Source of the DNA: Alphaproteobacteria bacterium UBA3612
GTDB lineage: Bacteria; Pseudomonadota; Alphaproteobacteria; Sphingomonadales; Sphingomonadaceae
Reading direction: 5' to 3'
Assembly (NCBI GenBank): GCA_002375465.1
Contig: DFLT01000003.1
Location: forward strand, 248,001 to 312,000
Length of the DNA stretch: 64,000 nt
Each line of letters starts with the position of its first letter. The first letter of the stretch is position 1. Shown here piece after piece: positions 49,847 through 57,428 of this stretch. The notes under the pieces were generated by a model that saw nothing but the letters and a program-made list of their open reading frames with translations, was not told the origin of the DNA and searched no databases. The position numbers and the translations under genes are program-made.

Positions 49847-51447
49847 CGCGTCCAAATTTTCTACTCATCGTCGCCGACGACCTCGGCTTTTCGGATTTAG
49901 GCAGTTTCGGCGGTGAGATCGCAACGCCGCATCTGGACGCGCTGGCGATGCGGGGCGTGCGGTTCAGCGACTTTCACTCCGCGCCTGCCTGCTCGCCCAC
50001 GCGGGCGATGCTGATGACCGGTACCGACCCGCATCTGGCAGGAATCGGAACGATGCTGGAGGTCGCGCAGCCCGATTTCCAGGGGGCGCCCGGCTATGAG
50101 GGGCATCTGAATGATAGGGTTGTCACAGTGTCCGAACTGCTGCGCGACGCCGGCTATTTTTGTGCGCTTTCCGGCAAGTGGCATTTGGGTGAGACGCCGG
50201 GCAGCACGCCGGCAGAACGCGGCTTCGACAAATCCTTTGCCCTGATGCCCGCGGGTGCCAGCCACTTCGCGGGTGAGGGGCTGGACCGTTTTTCCATCGT
50301 CGCGACCGCCTATCAGGAGGATGGACGGCAGATCACGACGCTACCGGATGATTATTACTCATCCGATTATTTCACCGACCGGTTGATCGGCTATCTGGAT
50401 GAGCGGCCAAAGGAGCAGCCATTCTTCGCCTATCTACCGTTCAGCGCGCCGCATTGGCCGCTCCATGCGCCGGACGAGAGCATTGCGCGCTATCAAGGCC
50501 GCTATGATGCAGGTCCAGAAACATTGCGGGAAGAGCGACTTACCCGCATGCGCGCATTGGGCCTCTGTCCCGAGGACGCGGTTCCACATCCTTTCGTTGG
50601 CGGCGGCCAGTGGGATACGCTGAACCAGGACGCGCGCGACTGGTCGGCCCGGACGATGGAAGTCTATGCCGGGATGGTTGACCGCATGGATTGGAACATT
50701 GGCAGGGTGATCGAGTCCCTTACGCGCAGCGGGGCGCTCGAAAATACGATTATCATGTTTCTTTCCGACAATGGCGCCGAGGGTGCAATGGTTGAGGCCA
50801 TGCCCATCGTCGGCAAGCTGATCGAGGCGCAGATTGCCGAGCATTTCGACAATAGCACCGAAAATCTGGGCCGCCCGACCAGCTGCTGCTGGTACGGCCC
50901 CCGGTGGGCACAGGCGGCCACCGCGCCCTCCCGGCTGCACAAATCCTTTCCTACCGAAGGCGGCATTCGCGTCCCCTTCGTCGCGTGCGGCCCCGGCATA
51001 GAGGCGGACGGAGGGATCAGCCACGCCTTCGCTACCGCAATGGATGTGCCGGCGACCATGCTGGAATGGGCAGGCATCGCGGCACCAGAAACATGGCGCG
51101 GGAACAGGGTGGAACCGATCAGGGGCCGCTCCATGGCGGCACATCTGACCGGAGAAGCCGACGCAGTACATCCCGACGGTACCGAAACCGGCTGGGAATT
51201 GTTCGGGCGCAGGGCGATCCGCCGTGGGGCGTGGAAGGCCGTGTGGATGCGCGCGCCGGAAGGTGTCGGCCAATGGCAGCTTTACGACCTTCAGGCCGAT
51301 CCGGGTGAGATCAACGATCTTGCGCCGGAACGCGGTGAGGTACTTGCCGAACTGATCGAGGCATGGGATCGCTATGTGATAGAGACGGGCGTCGTGCAGA
51401 CGCCGGTGAGCGTGTTCGAACTGGATGAGGCGGGGGATGCGGCATGA
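49843..51447 (+). CDS. Arylsulfatase-type sulfatase
   Basis: The GTG start at 49843 overlaps the receptor stop, giving 534 residues. The type I sulfatase signature CSPTR follows PA, with Cys50 as the residue to be converted to formylglycine. The metal ligands begin with Asp12-Asp13 in ADDLG, and SGKWHLG and FLSDNGAEG segments are present. No signal peptide is visible, so hydrolysis would be cytoplasmic. It removes sulfate from esters such as aryl or steroid sulfates. It overlaps the MFS transporter by ATGA, forming a receptor-sulfatase-transporter unit. Confidence 0.9.
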   Translation: MTRPNFLLIVADDLGFSDLGSFGGEIATPHLDALAMRGVRFSDFHSAPACSPTRAMLMTGTDPHLAGIGTMLEVAQPDFQGAPGYEGHLNDRVVTVSELLRDAGYFCALSGKWHLGETPGSTPAERGFDKSFALMPAGASHFAGEGLDRFSIVATAYQEDGRQITTLPDDYYSSDYFTDRLIGYLDERPKEQPFFAYLPFSAPHWPLHAPDESIARYQGRYDAGPETLREERLTRMRALGLCPEDAVPHPFVGGGQWDTLNQDARDWSARTMEVYAGMVDRMDWNIGRVIESLTRSGALENTIIMFLSDNGAEGAMVEAMPIVGKLIEAQIAEHFDNSTENLGRPTSCCWYGPRWAQAATAPSRLHKSFPTEGGIRVPFVACGPGIEADGGISHAFATAMDVPATMLEWAGIAAPETWRGNRVEPIRGRSMAAHLTGEADAVHPDGTETGWELFGRRAIRRGAWKAVWMRAPEGVGQWQLYDLQADPGEINDLAPERGEVLAELIEAWDRYVIETGVVQTPVSVFELDEAGDAA

Positions 51448-52691
51448 GTGAGTCTTCGCAACCCGTTGTCGCTGAACGGCTGTCGCTGCGGCATGTCGGC
51501 CTGATCGCCTTGCTGGCCATCGTGGTCATGTTCGAGGGGTTCGATATCAGCCTGACGAGTGTCGTCCTCCCCTATCTGGGGGAGGAATACGGCGTTTCCT
51601 CGGAACGGCTGGGCGAGGCGCTGGCGGTGATCGCGCTCGGCTCCATTGCCGCCTGGTTCCTCATCCGTCTGGCGGATCGTTTCGGGCGGCGCCCCATCCT
51701 GATCCTTGCCGCTGCCGGCTTTTCGCTGGGGTCGCTGGCCACCGTGCTGACCGGCAGCGTGGCTGGCTATACCGCCATACAGTTTGTCGCCCGCCTGTTG
51801 ATGGTCACACAGATCGCCGTCGCCTATCTGCTGATCAGCGAGACGATCCCGCCGCAATTGCGCGGGCGCGCCAATGGAATTCTAGGTGCCTGCGGCAGTT
51901 TTGGCGCCGCCCTGCCCTTCCTCGCTCTGGAGCCGGCACTTGCCAGTTCAATGGGTTGGCGCCTGCTGTTCGTGATAGGCGCAGCCCCGCTGCTCGTGCT
52001 ACCGTTATTGTTCATCTACCTGCCGGAAACACCGGTATGGAAACAGGCGCGCCAACGGGCCGAGCCGCGCCTGACCGCCATGGCGGAATTCCGTAGCCTG
52101 ATCGGCAGCGAATTGCGGAGTCGTTTTCTGACGATGAGCGCGTTGTGGTTCATCATCAATTTCGCCACCTCGGTATCCGCCCTCTTCTTTACCCTCTACG
52201 TCGTGCAGGAACGTGGCTGGGCACCGGGAGACTTCGCGCGCCTGGCACCGCTGGGCCTGGGGGGCGCGTTCCTGGGGTACCTGGCGGTCGGCTTCCTGAT
52301 GGACGCCATCGGTCGCCGCCTGACCGTGACGCTGTTCATGATCATGCTCGGCGGGCTAACCCAGCTTTGTTATAGTGCGCAGGGCTATTGGGTCATCGCC
52401 GCATCCTTTGTCGGTCTGCAGGCTATGCTCGGCGTCTGGGTCGCCGCCTACACACTGAATTCAGAGCTGTTCCCGACGCGCCTGCGCGGCGCCGCGAATG
52501 GCTGGTGCCATAATCTGATCGGACGTTGGGGCGTGGTTCTGGCACCCTGGATCCTCGGCGCGATGACGGCGCCGATGGGGGGCATAGGTCCGGCCGCGAC
52601 CCTGCTGGGCTTTGTTGCCTACCTCGCCATCCCGCTCGTGTGGATCGCCTTGCCGGAGACGCGGGGCCGGTCGCTGGAAACTGAAGGCTAG
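51444..52691 (+). CDS. MFS transporter (sugar/aromatic-acid porter type)
   Basis: This 415-residue membrane protein is predicted to have about 12 helices, with the MFS motifs DRFGRRPILI after helix 2, LLISETIPPQLRGRANG, FIYLPETPVW at the central loop, and DAIGRRLTV in the second half. The C-terminal LPETRGRSLE is typical of the sugar porter/AAHS families. It likely moves the receptor's cargo or the desulfated product across the inner membrane by proton coupling. It is the third gene of the 47453-52691 operon. Confidence 0.88.
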   Translation: MSESSQPVVAERLSLRHVGLIALLAIVVMFEGFDISLTSVVLPYLGEEYGVSSERLGEALAVIALGSIAAWFLIRLADRFGRRPILILAAAGFSLGSLATVLTGSVAGYTAIQFVARLLMVTQIAVAYLLISETIPPQLRGRANGILGACGSFGAALPFLALEPALASSMGWRLLFVIGAAPLLVLPLLFIYLPETPVWKQARQRAEPRLTAMAEFRSLIGSELRSRFLTMSALWFIINFATSVSALFFTLYVVQERGWAPGDFARLAPLGLGGAFLGYLAVGFLMDAIGRRLTVTLFMIMLGGLTQLCYSAQGYWVIAASFVGLQAMLGVWVAAYTLNSELFPTRLRGAANGWCHNLIGRWGVVLAPWILGAMTAPMGGIGPAATLLGFVAYLAIPLVWIALPETRGRSLETEG

Positions 52692-52701
52692 GCCAACTCC
52701 G

Positions 52702-53571
52702 CTAGTGCAGCATACGGTCGCCCCGCCGCCAAGCACGCCATTCGCTGGGCGTCATGCCGAAGCGGCGCCGGAACGCTGTTGAGAAGCTTCCCTGGCGGGC
52801 AAAGCCCAGCATTGCCGCCAGTTCCTTGATCGACACGTCCCCCTCCTCCAGCATGTGGGTTGCGCGTTCGAACATGCTGCGCTCCACGCGCTCCATCACC
52901 GTCGCGCCCGTTGTCGCCTTGTACGCGCGCATCAGATGACGGCGCCCGATCCCGCACAGCTTCGCAAGCTCTTCGATATCCGGAAAGCCCCTGCCCTCCT
53001 GCTCCAGCCGTTTCTCTATCCGCGAAATCTGCCAGGCCGCCAAAACGCCGCTATGCTGGCCATCGCGCTCTCGCAGCGACGCGAAATGATGTGCCAGTTC
53101 GCCCAGGATCGTCAGCGACAGGCCGGCGATGATGGCATCGCTGCCCGGACCGTTGCGGGTCAGTTCGCGGACAAGCCGGTCGACCAGCGGCACGACATCT
53201 CTCGCGCGCAGGTCGACACAGGCGCGCAGTTCCGCCTCCGTCAGGGTCGACAATCCCGTCAGGCGCTCGAACTGAGCATCGTCGAACCGCAACAATATCA
53301 TTTCGCGCGTCGGAAAGCCGGGCGAACGAACGTGAAGCGGCACATGCGCCGGCACCAGCACCGCCGTGCCAAAGGGCGCAAAGGCATCGTAGGATCGCGG
53401 CTCCCCCAGACATCCAAGCGCCGGCCCCTCCGGCCCGGTGCGGATGTAGACGAGCGACGGGTGGTGAATGCTGTGCACCCGCTCGAACGGTCCGCTGCCG
53501 TCCTGGATCAGCCGTTCGATCCGCAGATTGGCGGACGCGACCTCCTCAATGGTTCGATATCCTCCGTCCAT
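52702..53571 (-). CDS. AraC-family transcriptional regulator
   Basis: The start chosen is ATG 53571 behind GGGGAG, giving 289 residues. A longer frame up to 53856 would run into the control region. The C-terminal double HTH (LAKLCGIGRRHLMRAYKATT and IKELAAMLGFARQGSFSTAF, about residues 205-270) is AraC type, ending in the RRFGMTPSEWR signature. The N-terminal cupin-like half (about residues 1-140) should bind the effector. It is divergent from the DUF1214-SDR-BaiE-like unit across 196 bases and probably activates it. Confidence 0.88.
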   Translation of the reverse strand: MDGGYRTIEEVASANLRIERLIQDGSGPFERVHSIHHPSLVYIRTGPEGPALGCLGEPRSYDAFAPFGTAVLVPAHVPLHVRSPGFPTREMILLRFDDAQFERLTGLSTLTEAELRACVDLRARDVVPLVDRLVRELTRNGPGSDAIIAGLSLTILGELAHHFASLRERDGQHSGVLAAWQISRIEKRLEQEGRGFPDIEELAKLCGIGRRHLMRAYKATTGATVMERVERSMFERATHMLEEGDVSIKELAAMLGFARQGSFSTAFRRRFGMTPSEWRAWRRGDRMLH

Positions 53572-53767
53572 ATTTCTCCCCTGCCGTCGGCGGGTTTGCC
53601 CCCGCACATTCGGATCGCCGGTCCCGGCCGCACTTGGAAACACATGGCTCGGCGCGCGGATCAGCTTCGCGTCACTTTCTACGATATTGGTCCCTATGCC
53701 ACAATGCGAAGCAATTGACCCCCCTTCGTTACGCATTAGCGTAATCGAAAAATGGAAGGATCGCCCG
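53572..53767. promoter_or_regulatory. Divergent control region with palindromic operator candidate
   Basis: This 196-base region between the AraC gene and the DUF1214-like gene contains a perfect inverted repeat TTACGC-ATTA-GCGTAA at 53729-53744, about 24 bases before the rightward ATG. It resembles the TACGCA cores in other control regions of the window. A GGAAGGA ribosome site precedes ATG 53768. The AraC protein is the obvious candidate ligand, although AraC sites are more often direct repeats. Confidence 0.55.
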
Positions 53768-55003
53768 ATGAACAATCCAATTGCGACCGAGGAACAGGCG
53801 CGTTTCGAGCGCGAGGCGCTGAAGGTACTTGCCGATCCGCGCATGCAGTCGACCATAGAGGATCGCCGCGCCTATTGGCTGGAAAAGGCGCAGCCCGGCG
53901 ACGCAATGCGCAAGGCGTTCGAAAGCAAATATGACGAAGTCGTGTTCGGCGCGATTATCTGGTCGCTGAACAGCGATCCCCAGCGCCCCGCCGTCGTCAC
54001 GATTTCCCGCATTCCGCACCAATTGGGCGGGGTCGACGTACCCGGCTCCCGCTGGGGTCTCGACAATCCCGACAGCGTCTATCGCGTCATTCCGATCTCT
54101 GGTGCCGAACGCTACGTCATTACCGGCAAGGTGCCGGACCCGCGCTTGACCGAGAATTATTTCACCCTGTGGAATGCCCATATGGGCACCGTCGACGTAC
54201 TCGACGGCAAGAGCCTTGTCCTGGACGATGAAGGACGTTTCGAAATCTTCGTCGATTCGGATGATAAGGGCGACCGCGCCAATCACATCAAATCATCGCC
54301 CGAAGCGGTCGAATTCTACATCCGCGACGTCATCGCCGACTGGGCCAATGAACGGCCCAACGAATTGGCGATAAAGCGGCTGGGCGGCGCGCCCACCACG
54401 CCGGAGCGCACCTTCGATCAAAAAGTCGCCGATGCACAGGCGATGCTGATCAAGAATGTCGACAATACCATGCGCTGGAACGCGCAGGCGATGGACAAGG
54501 CGGCGAACGCGTTCGATTTCACCATCGACCGCGACAGTGACGGCGCGCTGCGCAACCAGCTGTATATCATGAGCCATTTCGATCTGAAGGAAGACGAAGC
54601 TCTGATCATCGAGGTTGGCCTGGGTGGGGCCGATTATTTCCTGGCACCCATCACCAACATCTGGGGCACGACCAACGACATCGTGCATCGCACCTCTTCG
54701 CTGAACCTGACCCAGTCGCACCGCACGACACCCAATACGCTGACTTATGTCGTGTCGGTGCGCGATCCCGGCATCTGGAATTGGCTGGACCCGTGCGACA
54801 TGCCGCAAGGTCTCCTGACCCTGCGCTGGGCGGAATTTGAGGATGGTCGTCCGGGGCGTGGCTTTGGCGCGCAAAGCCGCGTCGTCCCCTTCAACTCGCT
54901 GGATCACGAGCTTCCTGAGAGTGTCCGACGTGTCACACCGGAGGAACGCCGCAAGCAGCAGGAAGAGCGGGCGAAAAGCTATCTGTGGAGGATCGCGGAA
55001 TGA
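53768..55003 (+). CDS. DUF1214-like protein of unknown function
   Basis: The start chosen is ATG 53768, seven bases after GGAAGGA, giving 411 residues. A longer frame from 53468 crosses the control region and is rejected. The C-terminal third contains TYVVSVRDPGIWNWLDPCDM and GLLTLRWAEF, the same pattern as in the product of 7499-8590. An N-terminal helical segment (EEQARFEREALKVLADP) precedes it. There is no signal peptide. It overlaps an SDR by ATGA and is upstream of a BaiE-like gene, paralleling the DUF1214-SDR-SnoaL grouping at 7033-9366. No function is assigned. Confidence 0.7.
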   Translation: MNNPIATEEQARFEREALKVLADPRMQSTIEDRRAYWLEKAQPGDAMRKAFESKYDEVVFGAIIWSLNSDPQRPAVVTISRIPHQLGGVDVPGSRWGLDNPDSVYRVIPISGAERYVITGKVPDPRLTENYFTLWNAHMGTVDVLDGKSLVLDDEGRFEIFVDSDDKGDRANHIKSSPEAVEFYIRDVIADWANERPNELAIKRLGGAPTTPERTFDQKVADAQAMLIKNVDNTMRWNAQAMDKAANAFDFTIDRDSDGALRNQLYIMSHFDLKEDEALIIEVGLGGADYFLAPITNIWGTTNDIVHRTSSLNLTQSHRTTPNTLTYVVSVRDPGIWNWLDPCDMPQGLLTLRWAEFEDGRPGRGFGAQSRVVPFNSLDHELPESVRRVTPEERRKQQEERAKSYLWRIAE

Positions 55004-55836
55004 GCGAGCGCCGCTGGATCATCACCGGCTGTTCCACCGGCATCGGCCGCGCAATTGCGGAACATGTACTGAATCGCGGCGAAAGGGTTGCCGTCACGGC
55101 ACGGAACCCCGACGACGTGAAGGACTTGGTTGCCGCGCATGGCGACCGCGCCATCGCCGTGCGACTGGACGTTGCCGATCCCGATCAGGTGAGTGCCGCG
55201 GTTGCCGAGGCAGAGGCGCGCTTTGGCGGCATCGATGTTCTCGTCAACAATGCAGGCTATGGCTATGTATCGTCAATCGAGGAGGGGGATATCGACTCGA
55301 TCAAGGGAATGTTCGACGTCAATCTGTTCGGTGCGCTGCGCATGATGCAGGCGGTGCTGCCGGGGATGCGGTCGCGCCGTTCCGGTTCGATCATCACCAT
55401 TTCCTCCCTCGCCGGGCGCATATCGAATCCGGCCACAGGCTTTTACTCCAGTTCGAAATTCGCGCTGGAGGGGCTCAGTGAAGCGCTGTCGCGCGAGGTG
55501 GAGGATCTCGGCATTCGTGTCTGTTCGATCGCGCCGGGCATGTTCCGCTCCGACTTTTCCGGCCGCTCTCTCAAAACCGGGGAAAAGGGCGTCAGCGACT
55601 ATAGCGACGGCGTACATGCGCGGATCGAACTCGTGAAATCGGCAGATGGTCGTCAAATGGGCGATCCCGACAAGTTGGCCGCGATGGTCGTCTCGGTCGC
55701 GGATATGGAAAAACCGCCGCGTCAGTTGATCGCTGGGCCGGATGCCTATGCCGCGATTACCGCACGGATGGATGAAATCCGCGCCGCCATGGAACAGCAT
55801 CGCGAAACAAGCATCGCCACGAATTTCGACGAATGA
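55000..55836 (+). CDS. SDR, 17beta-HSD type 1-like
   Basis: The start at ATG 55000, overlapping the preceding stop as ATGA, gives 278 residues. TGCSTGIGRAIA is near residue 9, NNAGYGYVSSIEE follows, ISSLAGR carries the serine, and YSSSKFALEGLSEAL holds Tyr and Lys. The GCSTGIG and GYGY wording is that of the retinol/17beta-hydroxysteroid dehydrogenase subgroup. It could interconvert 17-keto and 17-hydroxy steroids. It is followed after 95 nt by the BaiE-like gene. Confidence 0.83.
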   Translation: MSERRWIITGCSTGIGRAIAEHVLNRGERVAVTARNPDDVKDLVAAHGDRAIAVRLDVADPDQVSAAVAEAEARFGGIDVLVNNAGYGYVSSIEEGDIDSIKGMFDVNLFGALRMMQAVLPGMRSRRSGSIITISSLAGRISNPATGFYSSSKFALEGLSEALSREVEDLGIRVCSIAPGMFRSDFSGRSLKTGEKGVSDYSDGVHARIELVKSADGRQMGDPDKLAAMVVSVADMEKPPRQLIAGPDAYAAITARMDEIRAAMEQHRETSIATNFDE

Positions 55837-55931
55837 CCGACCACGATATTGCGCGTAGTGGATTTTCATGTCACATCGCCTCGCAGATGCGTAACCCAGC
55901 AGAAGGTTATGTACGCAAGCGGGAGTGATCG

Positions 55932-56471
55932 ATGCCATATACACTGCAACAGCTGTCCGACCTTGAAGATATTCGGCTGCTGAAGCACCGCTATTATCGT
56001 GGAATCGATACCGCGGATGAGGCGCTGCTGAAGACCTTGTTCACGGATGACATCAGTGTCGAATATCGCGGTGGCAGTTATGTCGCAAAGCTGCAGGGGC
56101 GCGATGCGATGATGGATTTCATATTGAACAGCTTTCATTCCGACGCCGTTGCCATGCACCAGGGTCATATGCCTGAAATCACCTTTACAGGTGACGACAG
56201 CGCAGATGGCCTTTGGTACCTTGAGGACATCTATATCTCGCTGGAACGCAAGAACGTGACGGCCGGCAGCGCGATCTATCGCGACCGCTATGTTCGCATC
56301 GATGGGGAATGGAAGATTGCGAGCACGGAATATGACCGCGTCATGGAAGTGATAGAGCCGCTCCGGCCAGATATGCAGATCACCACCCATTATCTGGCAA
56401 AGGCCGGTCGCAAACGCGAAGAACGCGGCGACATCAGCCATATGATCACATTTACCGACGCTGCCCAGTAA
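55932..56471 (+). CDS. BaiE/Hsh2-like 7alpha-hydroxysteroid dehydratase candidate
   Basis: This 179-residue NTF2-fold protein has the strongest BaiE resemblance in the window. It keeps Tyr21 and Asp26 (KHRYYRGID), His76 (MHQGHMPEIT, against MHMGHTPEIT in BaiE), Asp99 (WYLED, identical in BaiE) and Arg136 (EYDR). These correspond to BaiE Tyr30, Asp35, His83, Asp106 and Arg146. BaiE dehydrates 7alpha-hydroxy-3-oxo-Delta4 bile acids, and Hsh2 in Sphingobium Chol11 does the same aerobically. TACGCA-type elements occur at 55888-55918 just upstream. The C-terminal tail of about 25 residues is extra. The cysD gene follows after 12 nt. Confidence 0.82.
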   Translation: MPYTLQQLSDLEDIRLLKHRYYRGIDTADEALLKTLFTDDISVEYRGGSYVAKLQGRDAMMDFILNSFHSDAVAMHQGHMPEITFTGDDSADGLWYLEDIYISLERKNVTAGSAIYRDRYVRIDGEWKIASTEYDRVMEVIEPLRPDMQITTHYLAKAGRKREERGDISHMITFTDAAQ

Positions 56472-56483
56472 CGATATTTCGGA

Positions 56484-57428
56484 ATGCATAAAATGAACGA
56501 CACGACCACCGCCGGCGCCGCAGAGGGAACCCGGCACCTGACGCACTTGCAACGCCTGGAATCGGAGAGCATTCATATCCTCCGCGAAGTAGTGGCGGAG
56601 ACCGAAAAGCCCGTCATGCTCTATTCCGTCGGAAAAGATTCAGCGGTGATGCTGCATCTGGCGAAGAAGGCGTTCTATCCTTCTCCGCCGCCATTTCCGT
56701 TGATGCATGTCGATACGACATGGAAATTTCAGGACATGTACCGCCTGCGCGACCGGGCCGCGGCAGAGGCAGGAATGGAACTGATCGTTCATCAGAATCC
56801 CGAGGCTAAGGCGCGGGGCATCAATCCATTCGATCATGGCGGCCTTCACACCGACATGTGGAAAACAGAGGGGCTGAAACAGGCGCTGAACGAACATGGC
56901 TTTGACGCGGCATTCGGCGGCGCCCGGCGCGACGAGGAAAAATCCCGCGCGAAGGAACGCGTTTTCAGCTTTCGCAGCGCGACCCACCGCTGGGACCCGA
57001 AAAGCCAGCGGCCCGAACTATGGCGGCTCTACAATGCCCGCAAGGCGAAGGGGGAGAGCATCCGCGTCTTCCCGCTGTCGAACTGGACGGAGCTGGATAT
57101 CTGGCAATATATCTTGGCAGAAAATATCGAAATCGTGCCGCTGTATCTCGCCGCGCCGCGCCCGACGGTCGTTCGCGACGGTCTGGTGCTGATGGTCGAT
57201 GACGACCGTTTCCCGCTGAAGGAGGGCGAAGAGCCCGTGGAACGCTCGATCCGCTTCCGCACGCTCGGCTGTTACCCGCTAACGGGCGCCGTCGAAAGCA
57301 CAGCATCGACCCTGTCGGAGGTCATCCAGGAAATGCTGCTGACGACCACATCCGAACGCCAGGGACGCGCGATCGACCATGATCAGGCGGCATCGATGGA
57401 AAAGAAGAAGCAGGAGGGATATTTCTGA
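56484..57428 (+). CDS. cysD: Sulfate adenylyltransferase subunit 2
   Basis: This 314-residue protein has the PP-loop SVGKDSAVML near residue 50, followed by RDEEKSRAKERVFSFR and the C-terminal block STASTLSEVIQEMLLT with the KKKQEGYF end. These are the full set for CysD. With CysN it converts sulfate and ATP to APS in sulfate assimilation. ATG 56493 is an alternative start. It overlaps cysNC by one base (TGATG). It follows the BaiE-like gene by only 12 nt, so read-through transcription is possible. Confidence 0.96.
   Translation: MHKMNDTTTAGAAEGTRHLTHLQRLESESIHILREVVAETEKPVMLYSVGKDSAVMLHLAKKAFYPSPPPFPLMHVDTTWKFQDMYRLRDRAAAEAGMELIVHQNPEAKARGINPFDHGGLHTDMWKTEGLKQALNEHGFDAAFGGARRDEEKSRAKERVFSFRSATHRWDPKSQRPELWRLYNARKAKGESIRVFPLSNWTELDIWQYILAENIEIVPLYLAAPRPTVVRDGLVLMVDDDRFPLKEGEEPVERSIRFRTLGCYPLTGAVESTASTLSEVIQEMLLTTTSERQGRAIDHDQAASMEKKKQEGYF

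Noticed and set aside
53468..53767. N-terminal extension of the DUF1214-like gene
   Set aside because: The extension would cross the divergent control region and overlap the AraC gene; ATG 53768 has a good GGAAGGA site.
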